Positions 17,703 to 25,501 of a stretch of DNA of 64,000 nt are shown here, piece after piece; position 1 is the stretch's first letter; each line of letters starts with the position of its first letter. The stretch is taken from positions 186,001-250,000 of the forward strand of contig JAFLBV010000001.1 of NCBI GenBank assembly GCA_017302895.1, in the 5' to 3' direction. The notes beneath the pieces were generated by a model. The model saw only the letters and a program-made list of their open reading frames with translations, did not search any database and was not told the DNA's origin. The translations under genes were made by a program, and so were the position numbers. The stretch is from Ignavibacteria bacterium (GTDB lineage: Bacteria; Bacteroidota; Ignavibacteria; Ignavibacteriales; Ignavibacteriaceae).

Positions 17703-17809
17703 ACTTCTATCAATCCACACTTTTTTTCCGTTTATCATATAAATAAGAAGCTTTTTGAAACTTTTAGTTAAATTTCAGAGGTTTTAGTTTAAACAATTGA
17801 AGGACTGCT

Positions 17810-19924
17810 GTGAAGTTTTTATTACTGCTTTTAATATTGCCGTTCACACTATTAGCCCAGACAAAAATATCGGGAACCATTCGTTCCACACAGGGAGAAC
17901 TGCTGACGGGAGCCAATGTTTTTATAAAGGGAAGTTATGATGGTGCCTCAAGTGATGCAAAAGGCAATTTCGAGTTTACAACCACTGAGACCGGTGAGCA
18001 GATATTGGTCTCGAGTTACATTGGTTATAAAACAAAAGAAACAAAGGTTGTACTTGACGGGAAATCGCTTACATTCGACTTGAAACTCGATCCCGATTCC
18101 AAGATTTTGAAACAGGTAACAATCTCTGCCGGTTCATTTGAAGCCTCAGATGAGCGGAAATCAGTTGTTCTTAAACCCCTCGATATTCTGACAACAGCCG
18201 GAGCAACAGGTGATCTTTCAAGTGCTTTGAACACACTTCCCGGTACCTCTCAGGTTGGTGAAACCGAAGGGCTTTTTGTCAGAGGAGGCTCATCCGCAGA
18301 GACAAAAACAATTATTGACGAAATGATTGTTCAAAATCCCTATTTTTCCAATGTTCCTGATGTTCCTCAAAGAGGCAGATTCTCAGCAATATTGTTTAAG
18401 GGTACGATCTTCAGTACAGGTGGATACTCAGCCCAGTATGGTCAGGCATTGTCATCCACATTAATCCTGAAGAGCATTGACCTTCCGCCCGATACGAGGA
18501 GCTCATTTGGTCTTCTGGCAGCGGGATTTAATGCGGTACACACACAACGATGGGAGAACACTGCAATCAGTGTCTCTGCTGACTATTTTAATCTCGCCCC
18601 GTATAACAATATAATTCCACAAAGAGTTGAGTGGGATGAAGCTCCGGTCGGCAAGGCAGGGACTTTTCTGTTTCGCCAAAAAACGGGTAAATCGGGTATG
18701 TACAAGTTTTATGGCACTTTCTCAAACAGTCAGTTGTCCCTTTACCAGCAGAGTCTGGATGATCCGACATTCAAGCCACGGTTCCAGTTGAACAACACCA
18801 ATTTTTATGTAAACACCAGTTATACTGATATAGGATTAAGTGATGTTGCCCTTTTTGCCGGTTATTCATACAGCAACAATAATGATGATCTTCAGTTAAA
18901 TACTTTCCCGGCTAACCGGGACGACCAACTGCATCAATTCAAGGTTAAGGGTACTAAAAATATAGCAGACTTTGCTTTCCTTACAGTGGGTGCTGAAACC
19001 TGGTTCTTGAAAGCGGATGATTCGTTTTCATCCTTAAAAGCAAGTCTGGAGGATAAGTATTATGCAGGCTTTGCTGAAACTGATTTTTTCCTTTCCGATT
19101 TTGCCGCATTCAGAATTGGAACAAGGTATGAATATTCAGATTATCTTAATAAAGCAAATATCGCTCCAAGAGTCTCGATGGCGATAAGAGTCCGCGATGA
19201 CGATCAGATAAATTTTGCCTACGGGCAGTTTTATCAAACGCCTGACAGACAATTTCTCTATCAGGGAAAAAACCTTGATTATGAAAGGGCTGATCATTAT
19301 ATCTTGAACTACCAGTATATTGGTGCAAAAACCACATTCAGGATTGAAGGGTATTACAAGGACTATAAGTCACTGATGAAACGAAATATCACCGGACCTG
19401 TTTTTGGAGTCCCCGAATATAAAAACAATGGTACCGGCTATGCAAAAGGAATTGATGTTTTTTGGCGTGACAGGGGTGCCACTTTCGAAAATATTGACTA
19501 TTGGATATCCTATTCCTGGCTTGATACTGAGAGGGACTACCGGGATTTCCCAACACTTGCGACTCCAACATTCGCATCAGAACACACCCTCACATTGGTT
19601 TACAAACAGGCTTTCCGAGCGCTTAACAGTTTTATAGGGTTCACTTACACATTTTCTTCGGGCAGACCCTATTTCAATCCCAACAATCCGATATTTAATG
19701 GTGACAGAACTCCCGTACAGCACAGCCTTAGCTTTAACGGGAGCTGGTTGACCACCGTTTTTGGTAATTTTGCAATCGTGTATGTTTCCATCACAAACCT
19801 GCCGGGTTACGAGAATATTTACGGGTACAGATTTTCGACTGATGGAGCCAGGAGGCAGGAAGTTATCGCACCCGCACTCAGGACATATTTTGTCGGAGTG
19901 TTTATCTCATTTGATTACAAATAA
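17810..19924 (+). CDS. TonB-dependent outer membrane receptor
   Basis: A 704-aa protein with a GTG start preceded by GAAGGA, and a signal peptide ending at LLAQ (about residue 17). A carboxypeptidase-regulatory-like beta-sandwich (KISGTIRSTQGELLTGANVFIKGS.DGASSDAKGNFEF, residues 19-100) is followed by a plug domain (SALNTLPGTSQVGETEGLFVRGGSSAETKTIIDEM) and a 22-strand-type barrel ending in an aromatic-rich strand (YFVGVFISFDYK), the usual BAM signal. No ligand can be read from the sequence and no SusD-like partner is adjacent, which argues against a SusCD glycan system. The next gene, a small exported protein, follows after 15 bases. Confidence 0.85.
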   Translation: MKFLLLLLILPFTLLAQTKISGTIRSTQGELLTGANVFIKGSYDGASSDAKGNFEFTTTETGEQILVSSYIGYKTKETKVVLDGKSLTFDLKLDPDSKILKQVTISAGSFEASDERKSVVLKPLDILTTAGATGDLSSALNTLPGTSQVGETEGLFVRGGSSAETKTIIDEMIVQNPYFSNVPDVPQRGRFSAILFKGTIFSTGGYSAQYGQALSSTLILKSIDLPPDTRSSFGLLAAGFNAVHTQRWENTAISVSADYFNLAPYNNIIPQRVEWDEAPVGKAGTFLFRQKTGKSGMYKFYGTFSNSQLSLYQQSLDDPTFKPRFQLNNTNFYVNTSYTDIGLSDVALFAGYSYSNNNDDLQLNTFPANRDDQLHQFKVKGTKNIADFAFLTVGAETWFLKADDSFSSLKASLEDKYYAGFAETDFFLSDFAAFRIGTRYEYSDYLNKANIAPRVSMAIRVRDDDQINFAYGQFYQTPDRQFLYQGKNLDYERADHYILNYQYIGAKTTFRIEGYYKDYKSLMKRNITGPVFGVPEYKNNGTGYAKGIDVFWRDRGATFENIDYWISYSWLDTERDYRDFPTLATPTFASEHTLTLVYKQAFRALNSFIGFTYTFSSGRPYFNPNNPIFNGDRTPVQHSLSFNGSWLTTVFGNFAIVYVSITNLPGYENIYGYRFSTDGARRQEVIAPALRTYFVGVFISFDYK

Positions 19925-19939
19925 AAATAAAGTTTAGCC

Positions 19940-20578
19940 ATGAAAAAATTACTCTTGATACTTGTTCTTGGAATGATCTCTCTTTTCTCTCAAAATGAGA
20001 AGATGATAAAAGCCCTCGAAAAAAATATTGCCATTCTTGATACCACAAAAAATGCGGAGACGGCAAAACTGCTAATTAATAATTTCGAGAGGATTGCAGA
20101 TGTTGAAACAGGTGAGTGGATAGCTCAGTATTATGCATCTGTAGCAAATTCCGCCTATTCGATGAGAGAGAAGGACAATGTTCTTAAGGAAAAAATAATC
20201 GACAAAGCTGAGTTTTATATTAACAGAGCTGATTCACTTAATCCGAACAACTCCGAGATTTATCTCATCAAATCAGTAATTGTTTACGCCAGAATCAGTA
20301 TAAGTCCCATGGAAAGATATATGACAATGCTGCCATTGGCAACCAAATATATGGCGACTGCCACTGAACTTGACCCTGAAAACCCTCGAACCTACCTGCA
20401 AAGCGGATTGATTCTCCTGTTTACACCGGAGATGATGGGTGGGGGCAAAGCAAAAGCAAAACCGCTGTTTCTTACAGCCAAGGAAAAATATGAAAAATTT
20501 GTTCCTGCATCCTCGATTCACCCAAACTGGGGGAGACCTCATCTTGCAGAACTTCTGGAATATGTGGACAAGCCGTAA
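19940..20578 (+). CDS. Exported tetratricopeptide-like protein, unknown function
   Basis: A 212-aa protein with a signal peptide (MKKLLLILVLGMISLFSQ). The mature part is helical, with TPR-like signatures in which a Tyr/Ala-rich helix pair is followed by the turn ADSLNPNNSEIYLIKS and again ATELDPENPRTYLQSG. The C-terminal MMGGGKAKAKPLFLTAKEKYEKF and SIHPNWGRPHLAELLEY resemble proteins that are encoded beside TonB receptors in Bacteroidota. Since it follows the receptor gene by 15 bases it may help that uptake system, for example as a periplasmic partner; this is inferred from position only. Confidence 0.65.
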   Translation: MKKLLLILVLGMISLFSQNEKMIKALEKNIAILDTTKNAETAKLLINNFERIADVETGEWIAQYYASVANSAYSMREKDNVLKEKIIDKAEFYINRADSLNPNNSEIYLIKSVIVYARISISPMERYMTMLPLATKYMATATELDPENPRTYLQSGLILLFTPEMMGGGKAKAKPLFLTAKEKYEKFVPASSIHPNWGRPHLAELLEYVDKP

Positions 20579-20583
20579 AAGGA

Positions 20584-21657
20584 TTATTTTGAATATTTGT
20601 GAAGAATTCGTCGGGTAGAAACTTCGGCTTTTACTCCGCTGATAACTGTAGTCATCATCTGCATGAAGTCGGTTTTCCCGTTTTGGGCTTCGCTGTTTTT
20701 CCAGGTTGCCCAAGCCGGTACATTCGGGAGGGGGATGTTAGTTCCTCTGGAAGTGACAAGCCTTCTGTTGTCCAGGGAAAGAAAACCGTTTTTATCGGTG
20801 CAATCAACCGGCAGCCAGCCGAGACCGGGCAGTTGAATTTCCGACCATACATGATAGCTTAGAGTATCGGGTGCCAGCATAAAACCGGAGACAAGTCTTG
20901 CGGGAATGTTTGAAGCACGACAAAACGCAATATAGAGGTAGGAGTACTGGCCACAGTCACCTTTGCAAGTTTTAAGTGCCTCACCGGCACCTCTCGCGAG
21001 GACGGGCCATTCATATTTCATGTTACCCCTCATCCAGTCATAAAAAAGTCTTGCCTTTTTTAGCGGATCATTTTCGCCCCCGGCGATAGACACAGACATT
21101 GCCTTAATGCTGTCTGTCAACTCAAGAAACTCCTCGGAAACAAGGTACCTTTCTGCATCGTCAAGCATGCCATCAGGTGCATTGGCTGTCTGGATATCCT
21201 GCGGAACAGTAAAATTAAATAAATCGTATCTGAATCGCCGTGTAATGACAAGTGAATCACCATCTTTCATTCTTTTTGCAATATCCCAGTAGAAAATTAC
21301 ATTTCCGTTCTCTGCATCAGTCCATCGCTCATCGGGTTCGGGAGAAACCCCGAGAAATTTAACATTCCTTTGGTTGATGTACTCGAACGGTTGTGAACTC
21401 CAGATTCTGAAAGTCGGAGGAGTATAGTCGGGGATATTCATCTCTCTGTTTGCCTTTACAAGTTCCTCACCATGCAGCACCTTAAAATTTTTAATGGTGA
21501 TTCGTAATTCGGTTTCGACATATCTGGGTTCACTCAACCAGCTCGCAAGCAATTTGTCATGGGCACGACCCGGTGATGCCTCATACAATGCACAAGAGTT
21601 TATGCCGGTGGCAAGGATGCCAAGACCAAGCAGCAGAATTAATTTGTATATTTTCAT
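20584..21657 (-). CDS. Transglutaminase-like domain lipoprotein
   Basis: A protein of about 357 aa beginning MKIYKLILLLGLGILATGINSC, a lipoprotein signal. The core is a transglutaminase/papain-like domain: the catalytic cysteine in CKGDCGQYSYLY, the histidine in YHVWSEIQLPGLGWLPVDCTDK and the aspartate in the same segment. The fold region before it is an uncharacterised beta-rich domain. Enzymes of this group cleave or link peptide or amide bonds in the envelope; the substrate is unknown. I use the ATG at 21657, not the TTG three codons upstream. The ATG is inside an 11-base inverted repeat arm (21655-21690), which might affect translation. Confidence 0.75.
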   Translation of the reverse strand: MKIYKLILLLGLGILATGINSCALYEASPGRAHDKLLASWLSEPRYVETELRITIKNFKVLHGEELVKANREMNIPDYTPPTFRIWSSQPFEYINQRNVKFLGVSPEPDERWTDAENGNVIFYWDIAKRMKDGDSLVITRRFRYDLFNFTVPQDIQTANAPDGMLDDAERYLVSEEFLELTDSIKAMSVSIAGGENDPLKKARLFYDWMRGNMKYEWPVLARGAGEALKTCKGDCGQYSYLYIAFCRASNIPARLVSGFMLAPDTLSYHVWSEIQLPGLGWLPVDCTDKNGFLSLDNRRLVTSRGTNIPLPNVPAWATWKNSEAQNGKTDFMQMMTTVISGVKAEVSTRRILHKYSK

Positions 21658-21690
21658 AAGTGGCAATTTACAAAAAATCTGCCACTTATG
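21655..21690 (-). promoter_or_regulatory. Perfect 11-base inverted repeat over the start codon of the transglutaminase gene
   Basis: CATAAGTGGCA at 21655-21665 is the exact reverse complement of TGCCACTTATG at 21680-21690, with a 14-base A/T-rich loop. On the coding (minus) strand the last three bases of the second arm are the ATG start codon, so an RNA hairpin would bury the start. Confidence 0.7.
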
Positions 21691-21717
21691 AATATAATTG
21701 AGGTTACTCCTGATTCA

Positions 21718-23469
21718 TTATTTCAGCACTGAGAGTTTCTTTACAATCCTGTTGCCATTTGATGCCAGTTCATAAAGGTAAATTCCCGAACTCATACCCT
21801 CTGCATTCAGAGTGACAGTGTGCTGACCGGCATGTCTGTATTCGTTGATCAGTTCTTTAACGATGTTTCCGAGGATATCGTAAACTTTAAGTGTTACGGT
21901 CCCTCCTTTTGCAGTGGTAAAAGAGATTCTGGTTTCGGGATTAAATGGATTCGGGTAGTTCTGCATCAGGTTAAAACCATGAATACCGGAATGATCTGTT
22001 TCAGGTTCCACATCCGTAAGGGTCGTGTCTTCCACAATCCGGTTGAATGAACCGGGGAGTAAACCGTTAACAAGCTGAACAATCCCCGAACTCCACATAA
22101 TGACAACGGAATCGATTGCGGTAGCTGTTCCAAGTCCAAAATGCAGTTGCATGTTCTGACTGCAATGCCCCGATTGTGCAGATACCCGTCTTGTCATCCA
22201 GCGCGGAGTCCCGTTTTCAGTCACTTTCAGTTTTACAACCGCACCGATTCCACTTCTGTTGCTTTTTCTTCCCTCAAGATCGATCATTATCCAGTTATTT
22301 GAGCCGCCCGAATTTCGATAGAGTGAATTATTCTGATTTGCACCAAAACAGTTTGCGGTAAAGAGATCGAGCCAGCCGTCCTTGTTATAGTCGGCTAAAG
22401 CTGCACCGTATGTCCAGCCTTTTTGATCTGACAGAGTCACAGTGTCGCGAACAAAATTTCCGTTTCCCTGATTGATGTAGAGATAATTTGTCATCGGCGT
22501 GTTGTCGGCATTGAAGGCATTTGAAACAAAAAGATCGAGGTCGCCGTCATTATCGATGTCCCCAAAAATGCTTGAGAATGAATTTGCGACATCGCTGTTG
22601 AAGGGTTCTGCCACTTTGGTGAAATTGTTCTTTCCGTCATTCAGGAACAACCAGTTTCTGCCACCTTCGGCATTGGTAATGAAAAAATCCATGTCACCGT
22701 CGTTGTCCACATCTTCATAATTTGAACTGATGGAACTTCCTCCGTTATTCAGAAGGGGAGCATTACCCGTTCTGCTGAACGAACCATTTCCGAGATTTGT
22801 ATAGAGGTTTTCATTCTGACTCCCTTCATTTACGACGAAAAGATCGGGGAGGAAATCTCCATTGTATTCGATGAAATCGGCATTTCTTGAAAAAAACTGG
22901 TCGGTCAGGAATCCCGTTTGAGGCTGTTTTGTGAACGAACCGTTTCCATTGTTTTTGTAGAGGAGGTTTCGAGTGTTGCCCGCACTGTTTGTTACATAGA
23001 GATCGAGCCAGCCGTCTTTGTTGTAGTCTCCCCATGTTCCCGTTTCGGAGTATGTCAGATCAGCCATCACCGCCGAAGATGATAGCTGTGTGTAAGTGCC
23101 GTCTCCGTTGTTTTTGTAAAGGTAGTTTATTTTGTTGTACCATGTGGAGACAAACAGATCGGGGAATCCGTCATTGTCGAAATCACCCCATGAGGCACCA
23201 ACAGAGGGGGAATTGTCTTTTGTTATCACTAAAGAATCAATTTTGGTAAAAGTACCATCGCCGTTGTTTTGGTAGAAAAAATTGTTTTGTCCGCCGTTCT
23301 TTCCGTTACTTACGAAGAGGTCGAGGTCTCCGTCCCTGTCATGATCAATCCAGTTGACGGAGCGGGAGTCACCCCCGTCGTTCACGATGGCACCTTCGGT
23401 GATTTTGATGAATCTTTGCGCATTTAACGCAAAAGAGAGGAAGATCAGGAAAATAATCGCATATCTCAT
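21718..23469 (-). CDS. FG-GAP/VCBS repeat protein with ASPIC/UnbV domain and T9SS sorting domain
   Basis: A secreted protein of about 583 aa with signal peptide MRYAIIFLIFLSFALNAQ. Six or more FG-GAP/VCBS repeats follow, each with a calcium-binding-like core such as DFDNDGFPDLFVS, DYNKDGWLDLYVT and DIDNDGDLDLFVS, which would fold as a beta propeller. The ASPIC/UnbV domain covers the NNWIMIDLEGRKSNRSGIGAVVKL region. The end (NLMQNYPNPFNPETRISF to KKLSVLK) is a T9SS sorting domain, so the protein is probably surface-attached or secreted. The ATG at 23469 has an AAGGAG just upstream and is preferred to the earlier in-frame start. Confidence 0.85.
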   Translation of the reverse strand: MRYAIIFLIFLSFALNAQRFIKITEGAIVNDGGDSRSVNWIDHDRDGDLDLFVSNGKNGGQNNFFYQNNGDGTFTKIDSLVITKDNSPSVGASWGDFDNDGFPDLFVSTWYNKINYLYKNNGDGTYTQLSSSAVMADLTYSETGTWGDYNKDGWLDLYVTNSAGNTRNLLYKNNGNGSFTKQPQTGFLTDQFFSRNADFIEYNGDFLPDLFVVNEGSQNENLYTNLGNGSFSRTGNAPLLNNGGSSISSNYEDVDNDGDMDFFITNAEGGRNWLFLNDGKNNFTKVAEPFNSDVANSFSSIFGDIDNDGDLDLFVSNAFNADNTPMTNYLYINQGNGNFVRDTVTLSDQKGWTYGAALADYNKDGWLDLFTANCFGANQNNSLYRNSGGSNNWIMIDLEGRKSNRSGIGAVVKLKVTENGTPRWMTRRVSAQSGHCSQNMQLHFGLGTATAIDSVVIMWSSGIVQLVNGLLPGSFNRIVEDTTLTDVEPETDHSGIHGFNLMQNYPNPFNPETRISFTTAKGGTVTLKVYDILGNIVKELINEYRHAGQHTVTLNAEGMSSGIYLYELASNGNRIVKKLSVLK

Positions 23470-23588
23470 TTGGCTGCTCCTTAAATAAAGTTTCAAATTC
23501 GAACGCAATTAAATAACGGTGATGAAGTAATTTTACGACGGGATGACGAATAGTTATATGGAAGTGGTGAACTGTTATGAAGTGATGA

Positions 23589-24305
23589 CTAAATTTTTAG
23601 AAGTGCCTGAATTGCAGCGGCATATTTTCTGCCTGTCCAGATTTTCTTTCCGTTTTTCAGTTTCAGTTGATATTCGTTGTTCGAGAGATTTTCAATTTCG
23701 ACAATTTTTTCCCTGTTAACGATTGCCGTTCGATGAACTCTGATAAATTGTGTGCTGCCGAGGAGTTTTTCCATTGAATCGAGTGTGGTCTGCATGGTAA
23801 AGAGGGAAGTGTCGGTATGAATCAGGATTGTGTTGCCGTTTGATTGGACATTATTTATTTCATTTGTGTCAAGCAGTACAAATTTCCCTTTGTCACCCTC
23901 TTTTTTTACGGGAATTTTGTTTGCAGGAGCCTTTACCGGGGAAGTCTCTTCGAGTTTTTCGAGAGCCTTCAACATAGTGGTTCGGAATCTTTGTCTGTCA
24001 AACGGTTTGAGAAGATAGCCGAGGGTGCGGAAATCGAATGCCTCGATTGCATAATTGTCGAAGGCCGTTGTAAAGATAACCCCGGGCGAATTTTTGGTTA
24101 TCGAGCGGATCAATTCCATACCGGAAATGCCGGGGAGTTGGATATCGAGAAAGATCAAGTCGGGGTTGTGTTTTTTTATCGCTTCGAGAGCTGAAACTGC
24201 ATCCCCGCACTCATCCAACACAGAGACATTGGGGAAGTCTTCAAGAAAAAACCGGAGTTTTTCGCGTGCAAGCACTTCATCTTCCACAATTATCGCTCTA
24301 ATCAT
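23589..24305 (-). CDS. LytTR-family response regulator
   Basis: A 238-aa protein with a receiver domain (residues 1-120; acidic pocket EDE at 8-10 and phospho-acceptor Asp54 in LIFLDIQLPG, switch Thr in FTTAF, Lys in LLKPF) followed by a LytTR DNA-binding domain (from about residue 150: IPVKKEGDKGKFVLLDTNEIN, then TQFIRVHRTAIVNREKIVEIE). It overlaps the kinase gene by four bases (ATGA), so the two are translationally coupled and form one two-component system. Possible direct repeats for a LytTR dimer occur just downstream (23546-23575). Confidence 0.9.
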   Translation of the reverse strand: MIRAIIVEDEVLAREKLRFFLEDFPNVSVLDECGDAVSALEAIKKHNPDLIFLDIQLPGISGMELIRSITKNSPGVIFTTAFDNYAIEAFDFRTLGYLLKPFDRQRFRTTMLKALEKLEETSPVKAPANKIPVKKEGDKGKFVLLDTNEINNVQSNGNTILIHTDTSLFTMQTTLDSMEKLLGSTQFIRVHRTAIVNREKIVEIENLSNNEYQLKLKNGKKIWTGRKYAAAIQALLKI

Positions 24306-25264
24306 TGCTTTGAGACGGGGACTTTTATTTCAACAGTGTATTCGGAGTCGGTTTCCTTTATCTCGAATTTAAAATTTTCTCCATAAAGGATTTCGAGTCG
24401 TGCTTTTATCTGTTTTAATCCTTCACCTGAAGGGAGGGGATCTTTTATTTTCCTGACGGGTCTGCTGTTTCTTACGACAATCGAAATTTCACTCTCTGAA
24501 ACCGTGACTTTCAAACCAATTTCAACTGATTCGGGTGAAATATCGACATTGTGTTTGATACAGTTTTCCAGAAGAGGCAGAAGAATGAATTTTGGTACCA
24601 TCACATCTCCACCCATACCGGGGAGTTCGACAGTCTCTACAATCCTTGCACCAAATCTTAGTTTTTGAATGGAAAGGTAATTTCTTCCGATCTCAATCTC
24701 TTTTTTCAGGGTAATAAACTGATCCTCGGAGTTCTGGAATGTGCTTCTCAGCAGGTCGCTAAGGGATGAAATCATCTTATCGGCGAGCATGGGGTCTTTG
24801 TAGATCATCATCGAGATGCCATGGAGGGCATTAAAGAGGAAATGGGGATGAAGATTGCCCGTCAGATTCTGCAATTGTGACTCAACAAGTCTTCTTTTAA
24901 TCTCTTCCTGCTTTACATTTTCCTGCTTGATAAACCGGGAGTATTCGATCACACCTGCCGTCAGACCGATGATCACGGTTAGCATAAAACTGTCTGCTGA
25001 AAGGGAAATCAGAGGTAAAATTATCTCTTTTGGATTGGAAAAAAGAGTTGAAAGAATCTCGCCAAGATTTTCCATTATCAGACCAATGGAAATAAACGCC
25101 AGGAGACGGTGCATTACCGAAATCAGAATTATCCACCCGGTCAGTTTGATAACCTTCTCTGTAACAGATCCGAAATGACTGAACTGTTTTGCAACCTTGG
25201 AGTGAATCAACGGGACAAACAAAGCCCACATGAAATAGCTCGGTAATCTTTGCGGCAGATACAC
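24302..25264 (-). CDS. LytS-type sensor histidine kinase
   Basis: A kinase of the His_kinase (LytS/YehU) class with several membrane helices (IILISVMHRLLAFISIGLIM; LISLSADSFMLTVIIGLTAGV) and the phospho-acceptor region QLQNLTGNLHPHFLFNALHGISMMIY. The catalytic domain has VPKFILLPLLENCIKHNV and GEGLKQIKARL. It pairs with the LytTR regulator that overlaps its 3' end. The only usual in-frame start is the GTG at 25264, which would remove an apparently coding 71-codon segment with a further helix (25265-25477). The true N-terminus therefore probably lies upstream; see that entry. Confidence 0.85.
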   Translation of the reverse strand: MYLPQRLPSYFMWALFVPLIHSKVAKQFSHFGSVTEKVIKLTGWIILISVMHRLLAFISIGLIMENLGEILSTLFSNPKEIILPLISLSADSFMLTVIIGLTAGVIEYSRFIKQENVKQEEIKRRLVESQLQNLTGNLHPHFLFNALHGISMMIYKDPMLADKMISSLSDLLRSTFQNSEDQFITLKKEIEIGRNYLSIQKLRFGARIVETVELPGMGGDVMVPKFILLPLLENCIKHNVDISPESVEIGLKVTVSESEISIVVRNSRPVRKIKDPLPSGEGLKQIKARLEILYGENFKFEIKETDSEYTVEIKVPVSKQ

Positions 25265-25477
25265 ATCCCAATGGAATTCCTGGTTGTTGCCTATGTAATA
25301 AAGGAATGAGGAAACCGTGGAAGAGAGTCCAAAAAAGAGGGCTACACCAAACAGGATCAGCCAGATTTTGTATTTGTTGTCAAAAAGACTTGTTTTTTGA
25401 AATAAAATAATCGCTCCGATAGACAGATTTTGTAAAACTAAAAATATTGATAACTGACTGTTTTGTTGATGTAAAAT
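25265..25477 (-). other. In-frame 5' extension of the kinase gene without a normal start codon
   Basis: Directly upstream of the GTG the frame stays open for 71 codons to a TAA at 25478-25480. It encodes hydrophobic segments (LVLQNLSIGAIILF; KIWLILFGVALFFGLSSTVSSFLYY) that join the WALFVPLIHSKVAKQF stretch at the point expected in this kinase family. No ATG, GTG or TTG is in frame in this interval; an ATT follows the stop. A one-base insertion in the run of five T near 25443 would join a GTG-started frame (MIKFYINKTVSYQYF...). Confidence 0.6.
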
Positions 25478-25501
25478 TTAATCACAATACGCTCGACAGA
25501 T

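Noticed and set aside
17810-20578. SusC/SusD glycan-uptake pair
   Set aside because: The receptor is of normal TonB type and its neighbour is a TPR-like protein, not a SusD lipoprotein.
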